Of a stretch of 64,000 nt of DNA, positions 9,850 to 21,527 are shown one piece after another. The position numbers and the translations under genes are program-made. Below the pieces are notes generated by a model. It had not been told where the DNA came from and did no database searches. It saw only the letters and a program-made list of their open reading frames with translations. Within the stretch, counting starts at the first letter, position 1, and each line of letters opens with the position of its first letter. The stretch spans positions 707,550-771,549 of the forward strand of contig MNCI01024072.1 of the NCBI GenBank assembly GCA_015680685.1, read 5' to 3'. This DNA comes from Gnetum montanum. Taxonomy: Eukaryota; Streptophyta; Gnetopsida; Gnetales; Gnetaceae.

Positions 9850-11140
9850 AGCATTCTCACTTATCTTCTCATCAAGAGATGCCACAAGGTTTGGACCACT
9901 AGAAGAAACAACATTTTCTTCGCCAGGTAGAATGTTTCATGGAGATCAACGAACACCTCTACAAGGTGTGCACTGAAGGCTTGGTTCACTGGTGTGTCCT
10001 TGATGCTAATCAACTACATGTTTTCTAGGATGTTCATGAGGGTCCTTGTGGTGCCCACTATGCTAGGAGACACACAACCATTAAAATCCTGATGGTAAGG
10101 TATTATTAACCAATAATTTTTAGGGATGATCACCAGTTTGTCCACTCTTGTGAACGCTACCAATGAGATGGTGGAATGATTGCTCAAATGGAGGGACCTT
10201 AGTAGTGGATTCAACCAGTGGACCCCTTTGACATCTGGACATTGATTTCATGGGTCCCATAACACCCATGTCAAATGAAAAGGCATACATCATAGTTGTT
10301 GTTGACTATTGTACGAAATGGGTAGAAGCACTAGTCATCACCAACTGTACGTCTTCTATTGCTACTTAGTTTGTATAATAGAATGTTGTAAATAGGTTTA
10401 GTGTGCCATGTGCATTTATTTTTTATAATGGAACCCACTTTATAGGTACTATCTTTCAAAAGTTTATGCAATTCTTGGGGGTTGAACATAAACTAACAAC
10501 ACCCTACCACCCCCAAGCAAACGGTCAAGCTGAGGTTACAAATAGGGAAATCACAAAGATCCTAACAATAATTGTTAGCAAATATAGGAGAGATTAGAGC
10601 ACAAAACTTAACAATGCCCTTTGGGCCTACTGCTCAACATGGAAACTCCCTATAGGCTATTCTTCCTATGAGCCGGTGTATGGAAAATTACCAACACTTC
10701 CTATTCAAGCCAAGCTCCATACACTTTCAATAGCTCGTGACCTTAACCTTGACTTAAGTCTAAAACAAAAAGAAAGATTAATAAATCTTAACTTGCTAGA
10801 CAAAAACCAATTAATGGTCCTATCATCTAACAATTTGCACAAGGCATTTAACAAAAAGTACCATGACCTTAGAATTAGGAAAGTCAAATTTTAATTGGGA
10901 GATAAGGTCTTCTACTAGAACCCCATACATGTACCTCAATGAACTAAGTTCCAGAAATTATGGAAAGGACCTTATATCATTTACAAAACTTTTCCTTCTC
11001 TGGCCATGTTAATCTACAAGCTTGAGAGCTTGAACAAGAAGTAGCTGGTCAACACATAAGTAGTCAAACCTTTCCATGAGCTTGAGCAAGCCAATGCAAC
11101 AAACACCTCATTAGATGGACAACCATACTCAATCTTTTAG
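9850..11140 (+). pseudogene. Integrase of P1
   Basis: The zinc-binding HHCC region is visible as HEGPCGAHYARRHT...CERYQ (about 10030-10165). The catalytic core follows, with FIFYNGTHF (about 10413-10440), where the second catalytic D is Y, then HPQANGQAEVTNREI (about 10510-10550). The C-terminal part includes YGKLPTLPIQ, LSSNNLHKAFNK and GDKVFY/WNP-like sequence. It ends near SLDGQPYSIF at about 11140. At least three frames are needed. Confidence 0.85.
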
Positions 11141-13122
11141 ATCTCCTACTTTCAACTTAGTCATGGGGAAGATGGCTAGCCATGCTAACTAGATAAGTGA
11201 CTTCTTAGTTTTTCATCTTTTTTTTTTACATCTTGTTATTTTTACAACTTTTTCTTTTATGCATTATTTATCTTATATCTTTTTGTTTTTTACATTATTA
11301 ATTTTTTCCAATTTTTGTTTTACAACATTGTTAGTATGTTTTATTTTTTCTTAAGTATTTTATAATTTCTTGTATGTTTTCCTTTATTTTGGATGTGATT
11401 TATTAATTATGTTTTAATAATAATGTGCCTTCTTTCCAACTGGGTATAGTGTGGTTTGTTTAATGTGGGCATGTGCTATCCAGTTATTTGATTGTTGGTG
11501 TCTGGATTCTAGCTATGAATTTTGTTACTGATAACTACAACATGGTTTATTTTTCATGAAACATTCAGTGAGTCCACAACATCCACCCATGCACAAACTC
11601 TATAGTTTTCCTTGTTTTGGAAGTATGAAGTCCCTTTTTCATTAATAAATATTTAATGAACTTGTGACCTTGGTAGTTTCTGGACTTGGAAAGGATTCAA
11701 AGGTTTGAACAGGGTGTGACTTCAAGGGGACTTAGTACTCTTTGTGCCTTTTTTCTTACTTGGGTGCACGTGTGTTTTCATGGATTTCTTACCATTTTGT
11801 GTTGACCAGTAACGAGAAGTTGAATAAGTCTTTGCATGGTGTGGTTCCCATTTCAAAAAAAAAAAAAATGATGGGAATTCAAAGCACACCTCTTAGACAA
11901 AATAAACGGGCTACAAGCACTGGTTATGGGACTAGAAAGACATGTTACCCATGCTTGAAGGTCTCTTCTAACTAAGGCCCTCTCTCACTTTCTACTTCTC
12001 TTTTCTTCTTAAATAAGGAATGGTGGTTGTTATGTGGGAGCACTCTTATGTCTTAAGGGGATGGACTAGTCTTAGAGTGGTGATGTGAAGTCATTGAATG
12101 TGGTTGGTTTTGTTTTAGATTAAGGATGGATTTTATCAGATCATTTAACCACAAAATTTGTAAGGGACTTCATGTGACCTTAATCGAGAATTCCATTCTA
12201 CTCTCTCTCTTATCCATTTATGCTTTTCATGTCTCATGTCACTACCAATTTCATGTTCTTGTTTGATGTGTCGAAATTCTTAGGTAGTTTCTTCTTAGTT
12301 TTCGTACTTAACTTTTCATAACCATTAATCATCCATGGGGCCCATAGATTCCTTGGTTTAAGGTTATGTAAGTACAATAAAGGGCATGTGCTTGCTTTGG
12401 GGAGGACCCACTTGTATACCTTTTAGTTGGATTAGTTAAGTTCTTTATCTTTAGACATCCTTACAATCAAATTGTTTTGCATGCCCTATCAATGACATCC
12501 GATTGTGCACATCTTTACAATATTTTTTTTAGTAAAATCCTCTTTTTATTGTTGTGAATTATTTAATCCTCTTCAAGCATTTCATCGTGTTTGGGCTTTT
12601 TAGAATTTAATAATGGATTACTTATCCATTTCACTGTATTTTTTGGTCTTCTCGCTAACACTACTAAAGGAATCAATCCACCAGAATTACAACCTAGATA
12701 AGTGGAACTATCGACGAGATAATGTATCTAAAAGCTATACATTACACATTACATTCTAATCCATGATTTTGTTATGATTGCAGTGGGAAGCATGGACTGG
12801 AAGCAAGATTGTCTTTACCAAGGAAGAAGTAGCATCACCATGCGATGAGGACCCTTCATGCTTGTTGGATCTTCTTCCTTGCCCTTCAGCTACTAGAAGA
12901 GTTGAATGTCATTTTTGCCTAAGGTGTGCAATTCTATTGTTATGAACACCCAATTTTGTAAAATATTGTAACTTCATAAACTTAGGCACTTAGAGTTTGT
13001 CTGTTCTGTCTGAGTTAATTTGCATGTCAATTAATAATCCCATACCTTCTCAATATTTTGTAAGGAACTTGTTCCTTCTCGTGTTCACTCAAGGATGAGT
13101 TTTCATTCAGTTGTGTGGGTAT
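11141..13122 (+). other. Non-coding spacer of P1, pol end to 3' LTR
   Basis: I see no gene. It holds the conserved spacer blocks, including CATGGTGTGGTTCCCATTTC (about 11834), GGCCCTCTCTCACTT (about 11976), GGGGAGGACCCACTTG (about 12400) and a pre-PPT block (13040-13122). At 12649-12672 CTCGCTA...CTAAAGG matches the exon end of the aORF leader, but the donor GT is lost. At 12774-12782 ATGATTGCAG matches the acceptor. A short ATGGACTGG stretch follows in place of the extra ORF. Confidence 0.65.
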
Positions 13123-13999
13123 TATGAATCATATTTGACTTGGCTCTAATATCAGTTATCTAATATCAGAGCCTTGAGATCAGATACTTGATATTGGAGC
13201 CCAAGAAGTGATGTCAAATATTTGATAATCGGGGTGTGTTCAAGCCTATAAATATAATGCTTGGGCACATGGTTTGTAATAAGTTTTGTTATAGCATAGT
13301 AGAGATCTTGTAGTTTCTTTTTTCTAGAGTTAGAATATTTTCCAAAGTGCCTGCAACAAGAGTCATTAAGTGTATGGATCTTTATTTAAGCATTATTGTA
13401 CCTGATCATGGTAGTGTGTGCAGCAATAAAGATGAGCTTTCTGATCAAACCTTGAGGCACTTTGGCTAGCTTAAATATTTTATTCATGAATTTAATGTTT
13501 TGTGTAATTTTATTTAATACTGCTAAGTACTTAAGCTAAAGTAAGCTAGATAGATTAAATAACAATTAATTAAGCACATAAGTATGACCACTTTGAGCAT
13601 GTGCATGACGCTTGGTAATCCCAAGAATGCTTAATGTTTGGAAACCCAACAATGTAATATGTGTTTAGGATGTACACAAAAAGTGGGACTGGATACTTAT
13701 GTTAGGATAGTTATTAATTAGCACTTAAATTAGTTAAAGTGGTTCATAAATTGAGTTTCAACTTGTTGTTAATTGTAGATGAATAAAATGTAAAATAATA
13801 AAAATCATGTGCCTTAATTACACTTAACCATACAACTAAGTTTCACAAGTATAGTTGGGAAGACAACAATCATCACAATTAGATTTCATGTCCTAGAACT
13901 AGTGTACATGGGAACTTAAGGTCTACAAAATTTGATTGGATCATGCATGAACACTTGTGATTAGTATGGTTGGGTGTAGGGGTACCTCACCACTCATCA
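13123..13999 (+). repeat. LTR B, 3' LTR of P1 (class III U3)
   Basis: It runs TATGAATCATATTTG...CACTCATCA, 877 bp. The start was probably TGATGAATCA, now damaged. A PPT-like TTGTGTGGGTAT precedes it. U3 has CTAATATCAG twice (13146, 13160; 14-bp spacing) and related TATCAG/GATATTGG words. TATAAATA is at 13247-13254 and AATAAA at 13425-13430. The flank on the right belongs to M1. Confidence 0.85.
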
Positions 14000-15803
14000 G
14001 GTGGCCTCTACCAAGGATCGATAGAACATCATCATCTCCATCGTACCCTCAACTCCTTTCAACCTATTGTGAAGTTGTTCAAGAGCTTCATCTCTTGTTA
14101 ATGTTGGGTTGAGAAATGAAGGGTTAGTAATCTAGGCTCTTAGTTTAATAACTTCTGTAGCCAAGTGTTTATTTAGCTTCTTGGCTATTTCAAGTTACCC
14201 TTCCAAAATAATGTTCTTGCCCATTGCCTCTAGCAGCTCTGACTGGATTGTAGTTGTACTATCCAGAAGATCAAAGACATTCAGAAGTGGTTGCTCGGTT
14301 CCTACTAGTCGATCCAACAGTTGTTCATGCTATGCTGTGCTTAATCTTCCACATATGGTTTCTACGGACATCTACACATTAAGTGCAATGACATTTGGTA
14401 CAAATGTTGCAAGTGTAGTAAGTATTTTAGTGATTCTGTCAGCAACCACCTTTACTGCTGTTTCTTGCCCTTAGTGCTACATCAGTAGTATTGTTGCCTC
14501 CTTGCCCTCCTCCAAGTGCACCAAAAATGTTGTGGCATTCCTAGAAATCTTTGGGAGTTGTTGCTATTCTGAGAAAGATACCATTACCTCTTTGGTTCTA
14601 GGATTCAACCTTGTAGACAATTGTATTCGTTGGATAGAGAAAATGGATCCACCTCCCCCCATCAGGCTAAATGTTTGGGCCACCTCATTTAGGTGACTCA
14701 TCATGGGCTAGTACACAAATAAATCTCTACCACTCATGCCTACCTATTGCTCTTGCTAGCTCAAGAGCCATTCTCAAAACTCATGCAACCATTGGGATGT
14801 TGAAGTGCCATCTAACAATTTATTGAGTGGTAGGTGGAGGTGGTGATTGTTGCTTCTCTTCTTAGATTATTATTGTAGGAGTTTTATCCTTCATCATCTT
14901 TGACTAATTAGTAGTCGGAGCATGTACAACATCATTAGTGTAGCAGGCTATTCCTTCCCTTCGACATAGTTTTTTGATTGGGAAGGGAAGTGCCTTCCTT
15001 TCACGTTTATTCTCCTTGAACCACTTCTCTATCTTCCAATAGATTAGTTATGGAAGGTTAACTGGGAATCTTCCACTCCGAGTGGCACATGCATGGGTAG
15101 AAAAGGTAGTGATCTTATTGGACCTCACTATGGGATTTAGGTGAAAGGTTGTGATCTTGTAGTAGATTCTTTCTACTGATGTGCCATACTCCTTATGGTT
15201 ACCACTATAGCACCACTGAACCCATTTCTTTTTGATGCTGGGATCCACTTGCATCAAAATCTTGGCAAGATTTGCTTGAGTTTTAAGCAACCCAAGTTCC
15301 TTTGAAATGGCTTACATCAAGTAGGACACTGAAATGTCCTTGATATTGACCATTGAGTTGGATTGACTATTGATCCAAAATAGGAACATCTGTCCCATGT
15401 ACCACTTCCTGCTGGAAGTGATAATTGGCCACATGGGAGAGGTCTTCAATTGGTCTTGTACCTTTTTAGCTACTTTCTCTAAGAAAGATACAAAGTTCAA
15501 CTCTTGGAGAACTATCATTTGGACCTCCCTTGATTTGATTTTGTTTAGGCAGGCTTCAGTCAAGATCACCTTAAGGTTCACTTGTTGAGCTGTTGCCTCA
15601 TCCTAGTGGGAATGTTCTATTACTGCCACCTATTTTGGAATCTGATGAATAGACTCCACTTCAGCCTCTTGCCTAAGAGGTCCCATGGCATGGGTTGCTA
15701 TCAATTCTTCTTAGGCCTATTCTTGGCCCCTTCCCATTCTTGGTCATTTTTTCCTTGGTTGAGATGGTCCTTCTTCTTGTGCGTGTTTGCCTTTTGGTGC
15801 CAT
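14000..15803 (-). pseudogene. Extra ORF (aORF) of M1, 5' two thirds
   Basis: It starts at ATG 15803-15801 (MAPKGK, then EGPSQPRKK as in P0). The main pieces, 15581-15312 (ILTEACL, TIVLQELNF-like, PMWPIIT) and 15290-15048 (VDPSIKKKWVQWCYS, TTFHLNPIVRSNKI), share one frame with the ATG, and I follow that frame to the 14000 edge. Stops interrupt it, but I see no clear frameshift. It breaks off at DEALEQLHNRLKGVEG, equivalent to about position 2880 of P0, where the coiled coil begins. Same frame, same start and same position make it a true homolog of the P0 ORF. Confidence 0.7.
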
Positions 15804-16115
15804 TTGCAGTCACAACACATTTGTGGATTAGTAGATATAATTTGTAACTTAAAATATTTGGATACCTTATCTTGTTAATAAGTTACACTTGGCTATAGTT
15901 GGACCATGGCAGATTGATTATTTTATTAATTAATTTTTATTATAAGTGTCATTGGAGCTCATTGGAAGGTTTAACTCTTATAATTTGGTGTTTTAATGTT
16001 GATTCCTTAGTTAAACCTTTGTGGGAGTTAGAAAAATGCTGAAAAATTTTAGAAAAATTTTGAAAAATTTATGTAAAAAATGACATGTTTTTGGCACCCA
16101 CAACTAAGAGCTTAC
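15804..16115 (-). other. Putative leader intron before the M1 extra ORF
   Basis: Read on the minus strand, CTTCCAAAG|GTAAGC gives a strong plant-type donor at 16115. The acceptor position before ATG reads GACTGCAA, one G-to-A change from CAG. Sequence around the donor aligns with P0 (CCCT..AGC..CCA.AGGTA.GCT..AGT). The length is 312 nt against 243 in P0. Splicing is inferred. Confidence 0.5.
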
Positions 16116-16260
16116 CTTTGGAAGCTACAGGGTCAAAGAACAGAGTGATTCAGACAAATGGTTAGGAAGTTATGGGCTCGAGAAGGTTCTAGGCTTTGAA
16201 AACTGCAAAAACTCCTTGGGTGTTAGAGAGAAAATTAAAAAATTTTAAAGGGGATCATGC

Positions 16261-16330
16261 ATATATATAAGCTTTTTGTGCTGCATTGATGGGGCCGCAT
16301 ATACACATGAGCTCCATCAACAAGGCCCCA
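16261..16330 (-). promoter_or_regulatory. Internal promoter-like module of M1
   Basis: In element orientation: GGGGCCTTGTTGATGGAG, then GCGGCCCCATCAATGCAG, then TTATATATAT (16270-16261). These are the class I U3 words seen in LTR A and M1's own LTR. The TATA box is 154 nt before the donor, as in P0 (153). Confidence 0.55.
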
Positions 16331-17740
16331 TTTATGGGGTCTATAAAAAAATTTTCAAAGTTGAGTATTTCAAAAAATAGAAGGAATTTTTGAATGAATT
16401 TGGGGTCTATGGAGTCCTAGAAAAGCCAAGACTATGATGAAATTGTTGAGAGGATCTTTGAAAGCTGAAAAATTCAAAAATTCGATGGAGAATGTGTGAA
16501 TTGGAGAAAATACGTAAAGGAGCACACAATCGGATGTAGAAGATGGGTGCACAAAAGATTCAGATTGTAAAAATGCCTAAGGATAAGATGCTTAATGAAC
16601 CCAACCAAAATATATGCAAGTGGGTCCTCCCCATAGTAGACACATGCCCTATTTTCCCTTTCATAACCTCAACCTAAGGAGTCTGTGGCTTCCATAGGTG
16701 ATTAATGGTTTACAAAAGTTAAGGACCAAAACCTAGAAGATTCTACCAAAGAACTCAAGTATGTCAGGCAAAGACACCAAACAAAAACATGAACATTGGT
16801 AGTGAGGTGAGTTATCGGAAACATGGATGGATTATAGAGAAGGTGGAATGGAGTTCCAAATTGAGGTCATAAGAAGTCCCTTATGGATTTGTGTTTAAAT
16901 GACTTGAGAAGATCCATCCTTAGTCCAGACGAAAACCAACTGCTTTTAGTGACTTTACATTGTCACTCTAAGATTGATCCATCCTCTTAAGACACAAGAG
17001 TGCTTCCATAGAACAACCACCATTTCTTAAAGAGAAGAAAAGAGAAGCAGGAAGTAAGAGAGGGCCTTAGTTAGAGGGGAACTTCAAGCATGGGTAACAT
17101 GTCTTTCTAGTCCCATAACCAATGCTTATAGCCCATTTATTTATCTAAGGGGTGTACCTTGAATTTTTATCTTTTATTATTATTATTGTTATTTATTTTA
17201 TTTTTAGAATTTTTGGATGGGAACCACACCATGCAAATACTTATTCAACTTCTTATTATTGGTCAATACAGAACAGTAAGAAATCCATGAAAAAACTCAT
17301 GCATCCAAGTAAGTAGAAGAGTACAAAGAGTATTGAGTCTTATTAAATCCTAATTCTAAAAACCACCAAGGTTACAAATTTATTAAAGGTTTATTTAATG
17401 TAAGAAATATCATATTCAAAAAATGAGGAAAACCATTGAATTTTATGGATCGGTGAATGTTCTGGACTCACTACCTATTCCATGAAAAAGAAACCATGTC
17501 TTAGCCATCGGTACAAAAATTCAAAAGTAGAAACTAAAAATTAGCAAACAAAAACATTAAGCTCAAACCACCATTAGAAATTGCTACAACATCACTGTGT
17601 CCTATTGGCACAAAGCATTTTTATTAACAAAAATTAGAAAATCACACTAAAATAAAGTAAAATATATAAGAAAGTGTAAAATATCTAAGAAAACTTTAAA
17701 TGTACTAATGATGGTGTAAAACAAAAATGGTGTAAAATAG
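16331..17740 (-). other. Non-coding spacer of M1, distal part
   Basis: There is no gene. It contains the shared spacer blocks in reverse: GTGGGTCCTCCCCATAG (about 16620), AGAGGGCCTTAGTTAGAGG (about 17057) and GGGAACCACACCATGCAAA (about 17219). The part below about 16560 is specific to the copies with an extra ORF. AT-rich sequence (17580-17740) borders the solo LTR. Confidence 0.6.
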
Positions 17741-18608
17741 TGATGAGTAGCGAGGTACCCCCTACACTCAACCATACAAATCACAAGCGTTTACGCATGA
17801 TCTGGTCGAATTCTATGGATGGGACTAGTTGTGGTATTTAGATTGTTATGCTTCAATCCCAATTTGTTGTCTTTCCACTTGAACTAGTGGTAGCTTTGTC
17901 ACATATGATTTAGTCCAAAGTGAAGCATATGATGTTGGTCCTAATTCTACACTACTCTTGATGGCGATAAAGAGATGAATTAATTAGACTAATGAATAAT
18001 GAAAAATAAGATCTAAACTAGCCTATAGGTGATGAGTATCTGCAATTAATCATCTATACATGTCTTGGACTTCGTGAAGCTACTTCTGGGATTGCCAAGT
18101 ATACGTCACTAGTTGTCATAGACTATACACCTCTAGATTATCAAGTATCTACACTTAAATGGTTGTGATTAAGGCATACACATTCTACTTAATAAAAAGA
18201 ACAATAAATGATAATAAATGGAAATATTTAACTAAAGAAAGTAGTAAATAATTAATGCAGTAATAATCTAAGTGGATGTTGCAATGATGGAAGTAATCTT
18301 GATTTTTATTGCCAGTCATGTAACATGTTCAAGTATGTCACACTTGAACAAAGTGTTGTACGATTACTAACATCACACTGTGGGCATGCATTAGGAATAA
18401 TAGACTTTAAAAGAAGAGAAATTAAATACTAACTCAAAACAAGAGCCCAGGCATTGTATTTATAGGCTAGAGTATATACCCCAACGTTGAGTACCCAACA
18501 TCACATCTAGGTCTCAATGTCATGTATGTGACATCATGTCTCTGATGTCGGAGCAAACAAAAAATAGTGACTCATTAGATGTCAAGGTAGGAAAATCATG
18601 ACTCATCA
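17741..18608 (-). repeat. Solo LTR in the M1 spacer, TSD AATAG
   Basis: On the minus strand it runs TGATGAGTCATG...CGCTACTCATCA, 868 bp, with TATAAATA at 18464-18457. It is flanked on both sides by AATAG (17736-17740 and 18609-18613), a perfect 5-bp target-site duplication. Outside the duplication the M1 spacer continues on both sides (compare 34440-34560 of M2). No PBS or PPT is attached, so an inserted element was reduced to one LTR by recombination. The U3 words are ATCACATC/GACATCATG-like, nearest to LTR B. Confidence 0.9.
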
Positions 18609-18789
18609 AATAGGAAAATGTTTTAAAATCAAAAAGTTGTAAAATAAACAATTTGCAAAAAATAAAAATGTGTAAAATAATAAATAGAAAAATTGAGAAG
18701 CCATGTATATGATTAACATTAATGGCTATCTTCCCCACAACTAAGTTGGAAGGAGGAGATCTGAAAAATTGAGTGTGGTTGTCCATCCA
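18609..18789 (-). other. M1 spacer next to integrase end
   Basis: AT-rich non-coding sequence with repeated TGTAAAATAA-like words. It matches 34480-34626 of M2 and 11150-11330 of P1. Confidence 0.55.
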
Positions 18790-19990
18790 TTGAGGTATTT
18801 GTTGCACTGGCTTACTTGGGCTTGTGAAAAGGCTTTATCTATTGGATGTTGACTAATTATTTCTTGTTTGGGCTTCAGGTTTGTATATTATCATAACCCT
18901 AGAAGTAAAGGTCTTATCAATTATATAAGGCCCCTCCTGTAATGTTTGGAACTTAGTTCATTGAGGTACGTGTGTGGGGTTCTAGTAGAGAACCTTATCT
19001 CCTAATTGAAATTTCTCTTTCCATATTTTAAGGTAATGATGCTTTTTGTTGAATGCCTTGTGCAATTCATTCAAGGATAAGGTTACCAATTGATTTTCAT
19101 CTAGCACATTCAAGTTTATTAATCTTTCTTTTTGTGCTAAGCTAAGGTCAAGGTCCAAGTCACAGGCTATTGAAAGTGTATAGAGCTTGGATTGGATATG
19201 TAGAGTTGGTAGGTTTCTATATACTGGCTCATAGGAAAAGTAGCCTATAGGAAGTTTTCATGTTGAGTAGTATTCCCAAAGGGCATTGTTTAATTTTATG
19301 CTCCAATCTCTACTAGATTTGCTAATAGTTCTTATTAGGGTCTTCGTGATTTCCCTATTGGTAACTTTTGCTTGACCGTTGGCTTGGGCGTGGTAGGATG
19401 TCATTAATTTATGTTCAACCTCCAAGCATTGCATAAGCTTGCAAAAAGTAGCACTTGTAAAATGGGTTTCATTGTCAAAAATCAATGCACGTGGCATCCA
19501 AAACCTATTCACAATATTTTGTTGTAAAAACTATGCAACAATAGATGATGTAGAGTTGATGATGACTGCTTCTTCTACCCATTTTGTACAGTAATCAACG
19601 ACAATGATTATAAATGCCTTTTAATTTGACATGGGTGTGATGGAACCCATGAAGTTGATGCTTCATATGTTGAAGGGTTCTACTAGTTGAATCCACTATT
19701 GAGGTCCTTTCATTCTTGCAGTCAACCCACCATCTCATTGATAACATTCACAAGAGTAGAAAAATTGGTGGATGTCCCTAAAGATGGTTGGCCAATAATA
19801 ACTTGCCATTAGGATCTTAATTGCTATGTGTCTCCTAGCATAGTGGCCCCCACAAGGACCCTCATGAAAATCCTAGAGAATGTGCAATTAATCAACATTA
19901 GGTACACACCAACAAACCAAGCCATCGGCACACACCTTGTAAAGGTGTCCATTGATTTCTATGAAGCATTTGGCATGATGAAGAAACTAT
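18790..19990 (-). pseudogene. Integrase of M1
   Basis: Minus strand: HEGPCGGHYARRHTAIKIL...YYWP...CECYQ (HHCC zinc site, about 19870-19735). The core follows: RALIFDNETHFTSATF (second catalytic D kept), HAQANGQAKVTNREITKTL (19512-19258). The C-terminal part has LYTLSIACDLDLDL, LNELHKAFNK and GDKVLYWNPTHVPQ, ending near 18790. Several stops and frame breaks are present. Confidence 0.8.
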
Positions 19991-20099
19991 CATTTCTTCT
20001 TGTAGTCCAAATCTTGTAGAATCTCTTGAGTGAGAAGATAAGTGAGGATGCCATTATACCATTTTGGTTTTACAGGCATTTGTTCATTTATTACGTTAG

Positions 20100-20570
20100 T
20101 AAAGAGAAGTTCATTTGGGAATTGATCAGAGAGTGGGCTCTCCTCCTCTTTGTCATCCCATCGTAACCAAGAGAGATGGTTAGCGATCACATTCTCAATT
20201 CCCTTTTGATCTACCATCATAAGATCAAATTTCTATAAGATCATTAACCACCATATGACATAGGGGCTCACTATTGGTTTGTTCATTAGGAAGCAAATGG
20301 CACTATGGTCTATGTGCACAAACGCTTTATATCTATGCACATAGTGCTTGAACTTTTTAAGAGCATACACCACCACCATCAGTTCTTTCTCTATGGTGGT
20401 GTAATTAAGGTGTGCAACCACAATGCTTCGGCTTGCATAGTGGATATAATATGGACATTTTTAGTTGTCCAACTACATAAGCATAGCTTCCAGAGCATAA
20501 TTTGATGCATTTGTCATTATATGAAATGATCTGAACCAGTCAGGTGCTCATAGAATTGGAGCCTCTACAA
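20100..20570 (-). pseudogene. RNase H domain of M1
   Basis: Minus strand: FHIMTNASNYALEAM, then VAHLNYTTIEKELMVVVYALKKFKHYV (20421-20340), FVHIDHSAICFLMN, LMMVDQKGIENVIANHLSWL (20220-20160). The pattern matches P1 and M2 residue by residue. Stops split it into at least three pieces. Confidence 0.8.
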
Positions 20571-21500
20571 GCTTTTGCTTGATGCTTTGGAATGCATTTT
20601 CACATTTCTTGGTCTAGATGAATGGAGCATCTTTCTTTGTTAGCTCAACCAATGATTTTGCAATCTTAGAAAAATTATCTATGAATTGTCGGTAGTAGCT
20701 AGTGTGTCCAAGGAATGACCAAACATCCTTAATTATTTTTGGTTGGTGAGTTATTCCTTAGATGATTCTTATCTTTTTAGGGTCCACCTTAATCCTTGCT
20801 TGAGAAATTTTGTGCCTTAGTATAATGTCCTCCTGGACCATTAGATGGCTCTTCTACTAATTGAGTTGAAGATTCATCTCCACACACATTTTAAGTAGTT
20901 ACTTAAAGCGATCCAAGGCTTGCTCAAATGTAGCATCATAGGTGGAGAAGTCATCCATGAACACTTCCACCTTGTAACCAATTTGTTACTAAAAAATTCT
21001 TAGGACCAAGTGTTGGAATGTTGCAGGAGCATTACATAGACCAAAAGACATCTTCCGATATGCAAAAGTTCCCCAGGGACTTGTAAATGTTATTTTGGCT
21101 TGATCCTTTGGCGTGATTTGGATTTGGTTATAGCCATTATAACTATATAGAAAATTGTAATAGCAATTCCCAGATATAGTATCTAACACTTGATCTAATG
21201 GAAAGTGATCTTTGAATATTGTCATATTCAATAACCAAAAGTTGATGTAGACCTACCACTTGCCACCTTTCTTTGACATAATCATGAGTGGACTAGCCCA
21301 CTCACTATTTGTAATGGGATAGATAAACCCTACCTTGGGAGTTGTTTGATAACCTCTTTGATAATCTACTTCAATTTGGGATTCAATCGCTATTGCAGTT
21401 GCCTCTTTGGCTTCATGGCTAGATTAGTGTAGATACGATGTTGGCATATCCTAGGGTTGATCCTTGTGAGTTTAGGATATGACCAAACAAAGGTTGTTGG
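20571..21500 (-). pseudogene. Reverse transcriptase of M1
   Basis: Minus strand: RLNPKLK, a damaged SEWVSPL-KGGKW block (about 21330-21250), MTIFKDHFPLDQVLDTISG, YNQIQITPKDQAKITF, SPWGTFAYRKMSFGLCNAPATFQ (21231-20989), then VFMDDFSTYD, SHLMVQE, SFLGHTSYYRQFIDNFSKIAK and KKDAPF (to about 20600). The catalytic D-D pair is kept. Stops and frameshifts inactivate it. Confidence 0.85.
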
Positions 21501-21527
21501 AAATTTATTGACCACCTTCAACAACAT

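Larger units (their letters stand above)
5123..13999 (+). mobile_element. P1: Tat/Athila-like Ty3/gypsy element, 5' end missing
   Basis: Gag (from its middle), protease, RT, RNase H, integrase, spacer, PPT and 3' LTR lie in order on the plus strand. There is no extra ORF. The 5' LTR, PBS and gag N-terminus are absent because P0 lies between them and this part. The right edge abuts the interrupted extra ORF of M1, so P1 probably inserted there (expected TSD GGTGG at 14000-14004, left copy outside the window). All coding domains are broken by stops and frameshifts. Confidence 0.8.
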
